A DNA stretch of 64,000 nucleotides, from contig CAJQUW010005296.1 of the NCBI GenBank assembly GCA_907163375.1, positions 310,001 to 374,000 of the forward strand. The letters run 5' to 3'. This document shows, piece by piece, positions 1 through 10,856 of this stretch. Every line of letters starts with the position of its first letter. Within the stretch, counting starts at the first letter, position 1. The notes under the pieces were generated by a model, which made no database searches, was not told the origin of the DNA, and was given only the letters and a program-made list of their open reading frames with translations. Source of the stretch: Prostheceraeus crozeri (taxonomy: Eukaryota; Platyhelminthes; Polycladida; Euryleptidae). The position numbers and the translations under genes are program-made.

Positions 1-487
1 TCCAATGTCTTCACTGCTGCTGACCATTGCGGTGGAGAAGTTTCAGAACTATTTAACAGCAGACCTTCTTGAACACGAATATGAATTCTCAGCGAATTCA
101 GTTTGTCTCATCAGTGCCCAGCTGCAGAAGCATTCGTAATAGCTGTATCTCTTAACGAAATTTTAAAACGTAGTCTTTGTCTGATGAATATCTCAAAATA
201 CGACGCTTTTCGGAAATTCGGCTTTCATCTAAATTTGCTCACTGGTGGCTAAGCATTTGCATCGATATTTCAAATATTGTATTTTCGCTTCATGTGCCGC
301 TTCGATATGAATTCAGATTGAAACATTTGTTGGCTGCGAATCCGACATTTTTAAACAATCTTTTTTACATTTGCTAACCTATGTTAGTTGTGATTATCAT
401 GGTCATTACTAGAATAGCAGATTATACGAAACTATGCGCATTCTATAAAGTTCAATACAAATAGAATCATTGAGTTGCATCCACAGC
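1..487. other. Non-coding stretch, no gene seen
   Basis: I see no coding signature here. A short segment near 337-375 (around the words ccgacatttttaaacaat) recurs at 3655-3690, so part of this is probably old dispersed repeat. Confidence 0.5.
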
Positions 488-1260
488 TGAAAAATTGGAA
501 CAGACCTGAATAGCTGCCATTTCATCCAATATCAGGATTCATCAGCATGCCTAGTTTACATCTCTCAACATCGACACAGCTCCCTATTTAAAGTTGCAGC
601 CATGGGAGTGTGTTTGAAGTGATATTTAATGAATGCCCGTCGAAATTTCACTAACTTGCTACACTAGTTGACATGCCACGCTCAATCACGCGTAATTAAA
701 CATGACCCCAAACATCCGTGGCTATGCGGGACATTGCTGCAATATCTGTTATATAAGTTAGTTGGCAGTCCTGTTATATAGACTTTGCGTCTCATGTGTC
801 TGCATGTATCAGAGGCTAAATAATGTGATAGGACCTCAATTTCATGCTCAGGGAAGACAGAACATGCTTGGCGGTTCATCTGTGGTTCAAGCGGCAACGC
901 AGACAACTGTAGACGACGCGCAAACTATAAACGCTCGCCCGCGCGTATTCATAAACATTTCCCATGTTTTAACAATATCAGATCAAGTGATTTCTGACTC
1001 TTAGTGCAGCGCGTATGTGCATAGAAGAATAGGATGTCCTTAACCACGGATGTTTGGGGTGCTCCGTAATTACGCGTGACATGTCACCTAGTGTAATTGC
1101 AAATCTCAAATTTACCCGGGCATGGCTGCAACTTTAAACAGGAAGCTGTGTCGATGTTGAGAGTTGTAAACTAGGCCTGTTGATGATTGTAAACTAGGCC
1201 TGTTGATGATTTCTGACATTGGATGAAATAGCAGCTATTCAGGTCTGCTCCCATTTTTCA
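488..1260. repeat. Inverted-repeat element with long imperfect arms, interrupted by a second element
   Basis: The left arm (about 488-606) matches the reverse complement of the right arm (about 1120-1260) for more than 100 bp with scattered differences. Outer ends read TGAAAAATTGGAACAGACC and, on the other strand, TGAAAAATGGGAGCAGACC. The right arm carries a short local duplication of about 22 bp (ctaggcctgttgatgat twice). No clean target-site duplication is visible. The middle is occupied by another inverted-repeat element at 661-1094. No open protein is present, so this is a non-autonomous DNA element or fold-back of unknown superfamily. A direct repeat of 616-660 lies at 1397-1440. Confidence 0.6.
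661..1094. mobile_element. CACTAG-ended MITE, copy 1 (nested)
   Basis: Ends are inverted repeats: left CACTAGTTGACATGCCACGC, right GTGACATGTCACCTAGTG. The next block (cccaaacatccgtgg) is also present inverted on the right side. The left 200 bp is closely similar to 4127-4330, which shows a real dispersed family. It sits inside the 488-1260 element, so it inserted later. Flanks show only a weak 8-9 bp similarity, so the target duplication is uncertain. Confidence 0.6.
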
Positions 1261-4126
1261 CTCATTTTTATATTTTTCCATTTTGCACTCATTTTTGCAA
1301 ATCAATATTTAGTTATTCTATTTACATTGTTTGCAAAAAGCAGCATTTGTTAATTATTTCAGGCGCACTAACTTTGGAGATTTGCCAGTAGTGTGGCAAA
1401 AGTGATAAATTAATGCTCGTCGAAGTTTCACTAACTTGCCAATCACTAGTATTTTATTTTCAAGTGTCACTGGTATTGTAAATTTCAATGCAGATGTTTT
1501 CACACTAGGAATCAGAGAGAATTGTTAGAATGACTGACCACTTGTGTGACATTTTTTTCTTTTTCTTTGATTAAGCAATGGACTATTTTTCTGAAAACTT
1601 ACAAACGCGAGGATCTGAATGACATTGTACGTGATGTTGAGGTAAACTGGTTTCTGGCAATCAATCTCGCTACATCCTCGAGGTCGCACCTTCAAATGAG
1701 GGTTGGACAGCAATTTGAGAGTGATTTGTTCTTCCCATCCAGGTTCTACAAATATAGAAAAAGATCAAGGAAGGATTTGAAAACACTGATGAATTAATCA
1801 AGCGATACGCATCTGTGATTGTTAAGCTTGCGGAAACGTCACGCCTCTTTCCATTTTAGGAAACATGCGAGATGCGCATAAAAAGTACCGAGAAAAGTGT
1901 TTGAATTATTGATTTGGATCAAAGAGGCAGCTAATTGCCAAAAACGTGGTTGTTTTTCACATCTGTCATCGTACAATAGGAAATATTCGGAATATCATTG
2001 TAGTAAGAAGTTTTGCTTCTCTCCGTTGAACGCAGCTACATTCAATATTCACCAATTTACCAGCTGCCGTTTTGCCTTAATCTTTAATGTGCAGGTGCGA
2101 GGGGATAAGGTGAGGTAACCTTGGAACAGATCATAACTGTTTAGAGAATATTGATTCAATGAGACGTCCATGTCAACATTCGAAAAGTGAGCAGACGGCT
2201 ATTGAAGTTGACAAATCTGCGAGTCAACAGCTGCAAGGCTGGGTGCCAGTATTCCATTTCGCATAAACGAAACCGAATTTGGGCTTCGTCGCTGACACTT
2301 AGGCAGAAGTGCAGGAAAAGCTGCAACGCATTCTGACTCGAATGTCCTTGATTATTTCCCCCAAAAATTAGCATGCTTCACTTTACAGAGAGACGGCCCT
2401 TTCTGCGGTCGATGGTTGAATGAATGTTTGTGTAAAACCCAAAGCCAAACCTAAAAGACGAAGTAAGACTTCTGCTGTAAGTCTGTGTAAGTCTACTACA
2501 TTTTCCATTGAGTACCTAGCCTACTACTGTATTGCTACTGTCACCCAGTCACAGCGCTAAGCTGTGAGCTGTGATTGTCTCGCGAAGAGCCAGTCAGTCG
2601 CAAATTCTTAGAAAAGGGAATAATAGCTATCTGGCTGATGATCATCAAGTTCATGGTTCATTGTTCCGCATGTAAGGCCTATGTGTCTCATGGTCTATTA
2701 TTGTTATTGTCTATCAATCGACTACATTAACGGGATGCTGCTGACTTGTTTGACAGCTAGCGAATGTAACTCCATAAAAATTAGTTGTCTAGATACTAAT
2801 GGCCACGGCAGTAGTTAGCCCTTTCAGTCAGCCTATGAATGATGTAATTATTTATCATTGACATTGTAGGTCTAATAATGAAAAGAAAACATTTTATCAC
2901 ATAATTGAGAGTTTTTGTTTTGTGGCAAAACATATGGCCCGGTCACATAAATGCATGTACGTTTACATAAAAAGTGCATGACCCGGTTACTATACAGTCA
3001 GGTTAAGGCGTAGACTTATATAGTATAATTTATGCATGGTATAGTCCTATAACAATGGCATTGGCCTATGGCACCTAGAATTTTGCATCATGTTGGGATT
3101 GTGTGTGGAGCCACAGCCCTCTAGGCGACCTAGGATGCAATTCTATGGTAGTAGAATTTTCCACATGGTTAGGCTTGGGTCATCAAAATTCTTACTTCGG
3201 TTGCTTGGGGTAAACCCAAGCTGGTTGGCTTGGCCTGACCTAACCCAAGCCCTATAGCAACCTTGAAGTGAAAGAGAAAACTGTAGACTCATGTGAAGTA
3301 TAGCAAGGTATAATGCATGGCTTCATGTGTGTTCTATCGCTAGCATCAGCCAAGCAATTGAAGAGATCTAAAAATTCTCTTCTAAGTTGGTCACCTGATT
3401 CACAGAATATTAGCAGAATTTGTGAGGAAGACATCACTGAATTATTCAACTCCTTGGATTGACCACAGCTTGATATTTTGTCTATATTTCCGTCAATAAA
3501 ATAAATAAGGTCAGTAGTTTACATAGTTTTAATTGCCTTATTTCAAAAAAAAGAATTGGCAGATTTTCGCTCATTTCACCGGAGTTCAATGCACAATGCA
3601 ATTCAAGTCGATTCGAGAAATTTTTCACACTTTTTAACTTCTAGTTAACCGAATCCGACATTTTTAAACAATTTCATTAACATTTGATAATCTTAAGTAA
3701 AAGGAGAGGCGACAGCAGAGCATGAGACTAAATAAAGGTGAATTTCCAGTCGGCTCACTTTTCAACCGATAATAATGGCAGTATAAAAATGGAAATAGAA
3801 ACCAGACCGGTCTGGTCCGCTACCGGCATTTTCCGGTTCGTTTCGATCCGCTCGTTGCTCCGATCCGCTCTGGTCTGTAAATTCATTTACAGGTTCGGTC
3901 TAAAATTTCAGATCGGCCTTAGACCGATTCTAAAACATTTATATAATCAAATATCTTTTACATGATTTTATTTCATTTCTGGTAAGACACTAAAATGTTT
4001 AAGACATTGAAGGACACAAGCCGACAGGCAATTATTAGAAATCTATAACATGGCCGACATCACATGCCTTGTTACGCAATTTCGAAGAAGCAATTGGTGT
4101 TTCCTACAGACTAGAACTAGAAATTG
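1261..4126. other. Non-coding stretch with small repeats
   Basis: No convincing gene. It contains a direct repeat of 616-660 at 1397-1440, a small inverted repeat at 2938-2993 (ccggtca / tgacccgg), another at about 3170-3250 (ggcttgggt / acccaagcc), and a GC-richer patch at 3800-3935 made of short ccggtctg and gatccg words that has an inverted counterpart at 5850-5940. Those last two patches may be the ends of an old element around 3.8-5.94 kb. Confidence 0.4.
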
Positions 4127-4352
4127 CACTAGGTGACATGCCACGCTCAATCACGCGTAATTCACGCGTAAACTGCGCGCAATATTACACATGACGCTAA
4201 ACATCCGTGGCTACGCGGGAGATTGCTGCAACATCTGTCGGCAGTCCTGTTATAAAGACTTTGCGTCTCTTGTGTCTGCATGTATCAGAGGCTCAGCAAT
4301 ATGATAGGACCTCAATTTCATGCTCAGGGAAGACAGAATATGTCACTTAGTG
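4127..4352. mobile_element. CACTAG-ended MITE, copy 2
   Basis: Left end CACTAGGTGACATGCCACGC and right end ATATGTCACTTAGTG are inverted repeats, and the body matches 662-870 closely (shared words aaacatccgtggct, ggcagtcctgttata, gactttgcgtct, gataggacctcaatttcatg). It is shorter than copy 1 because the right part is missing. The flanks tagaactagaaattg and tagtactaggaattc agree at 12 of 15 positions, which may be a degraded target duplication. Confidence 0.6.
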
Positions 4353-4483
4353 TAGTACTAGGAATTCATAAGAGAGAACGAAGAAATTTAACAATGCCTG
4401 TTATCCTTCATGTCTTCCTCAACAAAAGGATGTGGTTCAAAATAATAATATAATAATAAGCAATAATTTTATTTCTGCCTTGC

Positions 4484-4514
4484 CTTGAGTACGGGTTTGC
4501 ACCCGAAACGTCGG
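4484..4514 (+). other. Hammerhead-like motif, copy 1
   Basis: Reads CTTGAGTA, one base, GGG, a six-base loop, CCC, then GAAACGTCGG. The GGG/CCC pair would form a short stem directly before GAAA. The same layout occurs at 9943-9976 (+), 40077-40109 (-) and 50996-51025 (-) with different but complementary stem sequences. In this copy the TGA box is degenerate, so self-cleavage is unlikely; it is probably a relic of a PLE end. Confidence 0.4.
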
Positions 4515-4542
4515 CTGTGCATGTATTTTTTATTCGTAATTA

Positions 4543-5573
4543 CTGTAAGGCTATTTAATTTCGGGGTTTTGTCAATTTGCCTATTTCGCGCGGTATTAAA
4601 TTCGCGGTTAATTGGTTACAATTCACTGAATCATTCAGAGTGCCAGATCTGCCATTTGTAGGCTATGCAAACGTATTATCTCAACGGGAGAAAATGCAAG
4701 ATTTGCACATAAATGCGTCTGGCTTTTGAACTACTAACCCGATTTACTTGATATTTGAAATACTGATGATTCAGGAAAAATCAACGAATTTTGTCAATTT
4801 TTATCGTCTTACTAATTTTCGCACACTGATTAACTTTTTTGTATTGAGAATGTTTAGATGACATGAATGGATGAAATAATGCTCACGACCTGAATCATCA
4901 GTATTTCAAATATCAAGTAAATCGGGTTAGTAGCTCAAAAGCTAGAAGCATGTATGTGCAAATTTTGCATATTCTCCCGTTGAGGTAATGCGCTTGCATG
5001 GCCTACAAATGGCAGATCTGACGCTCTGAATGATTCAGTGAACAGTCCTTCTCCCTCTAGTTGTCTATGGTTACACACAATTGTCAGACTGCTCTCGCAA
5101 AAGACAATAAAACATAAACACAGTAGTGTGTGTGAGAAAGGTAATGAAAAAGTTTTACGTCCAATCAGCGTTCTCCACTGTGTTCCCTTAGTGTTTAACT
5201 TGAAACCAATGAGATATTGCACAATTTACTCATACATTGTAGACAGACATCAATGACAAGTTCAATGGGATGATTCACTAACTCGTACCTGCATTATTTC
5301 ACCGTAGCAGAATGGACCAATTCGTCATTCGAATTCCAGCAAAGAAGCCACCAGAAAATCATTCAGATTTACCAAATCCAGAAGAGACAGCTGACCCTTA
5401 CTTGACGGAAGCGATAAATGATGAAGTTATTCTCACTCGTCAAGTACATTTATCATTAAAATCTCGAAAGAATTTTTAACCTCATTTTTTCGCGGGGTAT
5501 TTAATTTCGCGGCTGTCATCAAACCGCGAAATCCGCAAAATTTAATACCCCGCGAAAATTAATAGCCTTACAG
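4543..5573. mobile_element. TA-flanked MITE with CTGTAAGGC ends
   Basis: Left end CTGTAAGGCTATTTAATTTC and right end (reverse complement) CTGTAAGGCTATTAATTTTC are inverted repeats that continue into blocks of the type cgcggggtatt and aaattcgcgg. A TA dinucleotide lies on both sides (4541-4542 and 5574-5575). TA targets with such ends fit the ISL2EU or mariner-like MITE classes; this is inference from the ends only. There is no transposase inside. A separate fold-back (4622-5042) sits within it. Confidence 0.65.
4622..5042. repeat. Fold-back element nested in the TA MITE
   Basis: Arms of about 150 bp (4622-4775 and 4889-5042) are inverted copies of each other with few differences. Outer ends read TTCACTGAATCATTCAGAG on each strand, and the arms also share gccagatctgccatttgtag and cccgatttacttgatatttg. 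The spacer is about 110 bp. No target duplication or coding potential seen. Confidence 0.65.
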
Positions 5574-5575
5574 TA

Positions 5576-7275
5576 TTTAACTTGCTGGCATTAAAATTAC
5601 TCGGAGGAGAGAACTGATATTTTTCGCATAATTGGTTCAAAATAAACCTAGTAAAGTGAGTGAACGTTGATCGAATTGACGCATTTGATTGATTTGGTCC
5701 TACAAAACTCACTTAAATCAAATTTCGAACGATTTATACGTTTAAATGAGCGCTATTTGAATCATTTCACAAATCAATAAGCCCTTAATCAATTTATAAT
5801 GCACACCGAATACTCATTAGAAGCATGAAATAAGCAAAACTTAATTTTCGGTCTGACCGGTCCCGTCCGGTCTAGGTTTCGTAAATATCCGTTCCGATCT
5901 CCGATTTTTCAGACTGGTTCCAGGTCTGATTGAACTCTAGTTGCCTATCTGATTCTGCATATGTCAAAATGATGTCAGATGCTTCATTTAATTGATTTTG
6001 ATAAATCGATCGCTCATTAATTCCAATTTCAACTAGTTAGTTGGTTGCTCAACTATTCCAGTAACAATTACTTAATCTTTCACTTTCCAAATTAGATTAA
6101 TTTATTGCTCAGTATTTCCAATTTCAATTAATTGATGGCACAAATCTTCAATTTTTGTCATTAGATTGCATCAATTTCCCGCAAATTCATATTGCACTTG
6201 ATAGCGTGTCTATAATGAGATTTCTGCCTGATGTGTCCGGAGTCTAACATCGATCGAAGCACTTATCTGACACGTAACACTTGATTTTTCAGAAGCTCAA
6301 TAGTCTCGATAGTCCGTTATTCCCACGAACGAATGTTTTGTCTGCCTTTTGCAGCAGGGCAACACACGCGCGCACAACCGTCTATTATCTAGTTCATTAA
6401 TTCATTACTCAACAACTATAATAGCAAATATCAAGTCCATCAGTCAAATACTTGCTGTTGTCGATCATTCTTTCATCAATATAGTCACTGTAGATACATG
6501 TCTTCGTCACCTTATGGTAAGAAATCGGAAGAGATTGTCAAAATGTGATTGATGTCAGTTAGGCTAAGTCAAATATACGAATACCAGTTTCAATCATTTT
6601 ATAATCCATGCTTTGTGAGACATTTGTCTCTATTTCCCATCACGTACAGGCTGTAAATGTGATCGTACTCACGTGTACTCATCTCAGACTCCTGAGACGA
6701 AAAATATTTTTGAAAGTGTGAAATAGAAGATGTACTTTCTGCAGGAGCGCTTTATAGAGAGTTTTAGAGAGACAGTAGATATTGACGGCATTCTGTAAGA
6801 TCTCTTAGGGATGCAGGAAAGTTTGGATGCGGAAGGAGCAAGGTGGTTCGGAATGACAAGCTGACAAGTTTTAAAAGCTGCACTTCATCACCTGCATGCA
6901 TGTCCAAGAAATATGGGTCTTGGGTTTGGGAAAGGACAACTCTTGCCAATAGCCGGCGGGAAATTAGTTAACAAAATAAGCCATTTTACTGTATTCTGAC
7001 ATTTTGAATATTTCAAACATCGGTTTATCAAACTAGTCAACTGAAAAGAGTAAACATTCACCCCAAATGCTGAAGTCTATCTACAGTAGAAGGCGTCATA
7101 TCAAAAAAATTCGTCGATGCAACCATCAGTTTTAACAGTAAAATTCAAAGTTCGAATTTCATGTGACTTTCATATATGATCTCCATCATTGCATGCCATT
7201 TGACCGATGAAATGCGGAATCTCCTCATGTTGATTCTATCAGACGGTGAAGAGTAAAAGCGTTAGTTTCAGCTGC
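5576..7275. other. Non-coding stretch, no gene seen
   Basis: AT-rich sequence with only short chance open frames. The patch 5850-5940 carries the inverted counterpart of the ccggtctg-rich words at 3800-3935. Nothing else is supported. Confidence 0.45.
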
Positions 7276-8470
7276 AAATTTCACTGAGAGATTAACTGAT
7301 GCATTCCTGATCATATTCACGATTTTGTTCACACCAAACAAACGCGCATTCCTATTCTAAGAACGATTCCAGATTTTGTTCACCACATCTAGATTCCCTC
7401 ACAACTCTACAAGACTCACTATCAGCATGAACATAGAAGAAATCAACGACATTGTTATTTTCATTTTCATATTATTATATATTATATAATTATATATTAT
7501 ATCATTATTATATTTTCACTTGCTGATACTTCCTGACGCCAAGCAACCACAGAATTAGACAGGTCGTCTCTTCTTCCGTTTGACTGGAAGGGAAGCATTG
7601 AAACATGTAACCTAAATGAAAAAGCACAATCTGCTGACCAAATACCATAGCAATCGAACAACGAGCAGTTAGTTCAACATTAAATACGCCTAACTGTGCG
7701 AAGTTTCAGTGACTGCTATCAACCAGATCACACGGTAAAGAGACAAAGACGATGTCAAGTTCTACAGAGAAGTTTGTGAACGTTTTTTCATGCAGCTGCT
7801 AACTTTTTAAATAATGATCGGAGGACCCAACATTATCGAGAAAACTTTTGCGCAGTGATCTGAATTCTTCGAATCTGAAGGAATTGTGGCGATCGGAGCA
7901 TTTTGAAGGAATTCAGAGCAATCCGCAAGCGACGCACGACTATTTTTCCTGTCTCTGTAAGGTATTAAAAATTTCTTTTTGCCCACTTATTAAGTTCCTG
8001 CATGTGCCATCTGTTTGAATCAGTTTGCACTTCTAGCAAAGTGATGCGATTAAACAATCTAATTCTGTGTAAGCAACACTTTGTTAACAACAGTAACACA
8101 TTCCTATTCCAATAGCAATTCCAGATTTTGCTCACCACATCTGGACTCCCTCACAGCCCTACAAGACTCACTACCAGCATGAACACAGAAGAAATCAACG
8201 GCATTGTTATATTTTTTTAGAATAGGAATGCGCTGTTTGGTGTGAACAAAGTGTTGCTTGGCGTTAAGAAGCATTAGTAAGTGAAAATATAACAATGTCG
8301 TTGATTTCTTCTATGTTTATGCTGATAGTGAGTCTTGTAGAGTTGTGAGGGAGTCTAGATGTGGTGAACAAAATCTGGAATCGTTCTTAGAATAGGAATG
8401 CGCGTTTGTTTGGTATGAACAAAATCGTGAATATGATCAGGAATGCATCAGTTAATCTCTCTGTGAAATT
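7276..8470. repeat. Long inverted-repeat element with an internal third partial copy
   Basis: The left arm (7276-7465) is a close inverted copy of the right arm (8284-8470). A third, direct partial copy of the left arm lies at about 8098-8215, and a further inverted fragment at 8218-8285. The left arm ends in an AT-only palindromic tract at 7466-7510. The order suggests repeated self-insertion or template switching of one fold-back family. No coding region is recognisable between 7510 and 8098. Confidence 0.6.
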
Positions 8471-9139
8471 TTTTTATTGAAAATTAGAATTTTACTCTGA
8501 TCCGATAGGAATTTTTGAAAACTGATGTGATGAACAAACTTCTGCCTCATTTTTCATAAGTCATGTGAAAAATCTCGACTAAATAAATTATTTCTAAAAA
8601 TCCACTGCTAGATCTGCTGCTAACTTCAGTGCCTTCAAAATTGTAACTTCTGAAATGAAATATGCTGCTGTTCTTCGAGAGGTTTTTAGGTTGGTGCATA
8701 AGATAAAAATAACAGACATGAATTATTAGTATAAGGAATGAACATCATAAATTGTCAAAAATCTCTTGGCATCAAGACTGATGCAATATAATGCATCAAT
8801 TCGGAAATCAAGGATCATCATAGCATCTCCGATGATCAATTTTTGATGAAATCAACTGAAGTAAATGAGAACATTTCAATGTTTGACGAGTGGATAAACG
8901 ATCATGATAAAATAGTTATCATTTTCTAATGTGACATTGAATTTGACTTTCATATCATGTATAACGATGAAGTCGGTAGTTGTTTACTTTGGCGGTGAGT
9001 AACTTTGAAAGTCAACCCTTGTTTCGCCAGGACAAGCAGATTATCTTTACTGTATCTAATATATCAAACAGAGTTAACAATTCCCATAAGAAATCAATAA
9101 ATATAAGTTTCGCTACGTGAAAGATACAACCTCGAGTAC
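8471..9139. other. Non-coding stretch before the PLE
   Basis: No reverse transcriptase motif is readable here, which implies that the PLE copy at 9.1 kb is truncated at its 5' side. Nothing else is recognised. Confidence 0.4.
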
Positions 9140-9874
9140 ATGAGGAGCAAGAAGAGCTCACGTATATCAAATGGTCAAGAATCCTTTGATAATGTGATAT
9201 CAATATTATTATTTTATATCAATATTATTATTTTATACAGTAAATCTGTAGTAAGTAAATCTGTAGAAAAAATGAAAATTCGTCTGACTAATAACGGCTT
9301 TAGAACTAATCATTCTAATGTTGTAGAAAATAATAAAAATAAAAACAGTACTAATGAATACATCAAAGAAATAAACAAAGCTACTTTAGACATTGATTTC
9401 ATCAGTGATAGTTGCAACCGCAAAATAAAAAGTCTAATAAAAAAGTACAATTTACCTGTAAGTGTAATTAATAAGCCTGGTAAGAGCATTAGCAACAAAT
9501 TAAGATATAATGCTAATCTAAATAATTGTACGTGCGACATTTGTGAAAAAAACTCCCCCCACACTTGTTTGAGCAGACATGTCGTGTATAGGTTCATGTG
9601 TAGTATTTGCAACAAAGCGTATATCGGACAGACCAGTCGTCCTATTAAATCTCGTTTTCATGAACACAAAAGGAGTATAGACAATAAAGACCGCCATAGT
9701 GCTCTGTCCGAACACATAATCGTCGAACATTGCAATATCTCTATGACCATCAGTGACTTTCATTTAGATATTCTTTGCCAAGTCAGTACGCCTGTACTTG
9801 CTAGAACTGCTGAAAGTCGGTATATTAGAATGTTGGAACCTGAAATCAATAGAAAACACGAGTTAACTTATTAA
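9140..9874 (+). CDS. Penelope-like element, C-terminal GIY-YIG nuclease part (5'-truncated)
   Basis: This open frame of 244 residues matches the C-terminal part of Penelope-like retroelements, which encode a reverse transcriptase followed by a GIY-YIG endonuclease used for target cutting. Residues about 100-135 hold the Cys-rich linker seen in these proteins (CTCDIC then HTC), followed by HVVYRFMCSICNKAYIGQTS, where the GIY-YIG core is degenerate VYR...AYIG. The next helix RPIKSRFHEHKRSI has the catalytic Arg, and a conserved HSALSEHI..EH and a late Glu (AESRYIRMLEPEIN) follow. The reverse transcriptase domain is absent upstream, so the copy is truncated and the first ATG is not a natural start. 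A hammerhead-like motif lies about 70 bp after the stop, as expected for a PLE end. The true 3' border is probably near 10.02-10.05 kb. Confidence 0.8.
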   Translation: MRSKKSSRISNGQESFDNVISILLFYINIIILYSKSVVSKSVEKMKIRLTNNGFRTNHSNVVENNKNKNSTNEYIKEINKATLDIDFISDSCNRKIKSLIKKYNLPVSVINKPGKSISNKLRYNANLNNCTCDICEKNSPHTCLSRHVVYRFMCSICNKAYIGQTSRPIKSRFHEHKRSIDNKDRHSALSEHIIVEHCNISMTISDFHLDILCQVSTPVLARTAESRYIRMLEPEINRKHELTY

Positions 9875-9942
9875 GAACTGTGTTTGAGGTGCTTGCTATT
9901 TAAAGTAATTTGTACTTCTTGCCCGCCATTTATGCGCGTGAC

Positions 9943-9976
9943 CGTGAGCAAGCTCGGACGGTGAGCGAAACGTTGG
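9943..9976 (+). other. Hammerhead-like motif, copy 2 (PLE 3' region)
   Basis: Reads CGTGAGCA, A, then stem GCTC, loop of seven, stem GAGC, then GAAACGTTGG. The stem pairs perfectly. Its place about 70 bp after the GIY-YIG stop codon links this motif to PLE ends, where hammerhead ribozymes are known. The box before the stem is not a perfect CUGANGA. Confidence 0.5.
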
Positions 9977-10856
9977 TCCGGTGTTTCTTTTCTTTTATAA
10001 AATCACTTTTATCGGCAATAAAGCTTGGGGAGAGACTACACAGTTGTGTTTTCCGAAAAATAAATAACAACATTGCTAATCAGACAGAACGACTGCGCAT
10101 ATTTCGAGAACAGATCAGTTTACTTCAAATGCTATTGATTGTCTATAGAAAATGCGTGTATATTATTCAATGTGAGTCGTCATTCTTACTATTATAATAC
10201 GACGATCTTCTCGATGTGTTCTTTAGTCGGCATTTGTCGCATCGAGATGGTCCGATAAATTGTGAACGATCTCTCTACGTCTGCATTGACCAATGAAGAG
10301 AATTTTGACGCAGCAACATCAGAAGGCGTCAAAAGAAAATCCTTCGGGTGCATCCATCTTTTCACTCATTATAATGTTTGATGAAGTTCCGACAACACTG
10401 GATTTTTTGAGATTTCATGCGCGCCACAATCTCAAAATAGCAGCGCTTAGTATAAAAGAAAACAATTTAGGTTCTTTATCAAAATTACTGGAATTTAGGT
10501 GGAAAATATATTTAGGTGATTCACCCAGATTGTCGATGTCTATTTATCAACAATGTGTTTCAGTCAATCCTTTGGTTGAGATTCACACATCACAAAAAGT
10601 GAAAAAGTCACTTTCATCTTTTTGTTACTAAAATTCTGCGAATCTTGATTATGAAAAATATTCGACAAGGTGTAGTGATTTACAAATACATTAAACTTAA
10701 GGAGGATGCATCATAATTTCGTTTTTTATCAATAGCTTGAACAAATTTTTGAAATCTCGTCACGTGTGTTACACGTGCGATTACTTGGATCAATGATTAC
10801 ATTTGAAGCACTCCACGTCTGCCTTACTTCAACAGGATTCGTATTAGTGTCAATGA

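Noticed and set aside
3800-5940. One large transposon with ccggtctg-rich ends at 3800-3935 and 5850-5940
   Set aside because: The ends are only loosely similar, no target duplication is seen, and smaller well-bordered elements explain most of the interval. Mentioned only as a possibility.
10293-10631. 112-residue frame upstream of the 10.76 kb element
   Set aside because: It lies outside the inverted repeats, matches nothing I know, and has no second line of support. It could be an old coding piece but cannot be called.
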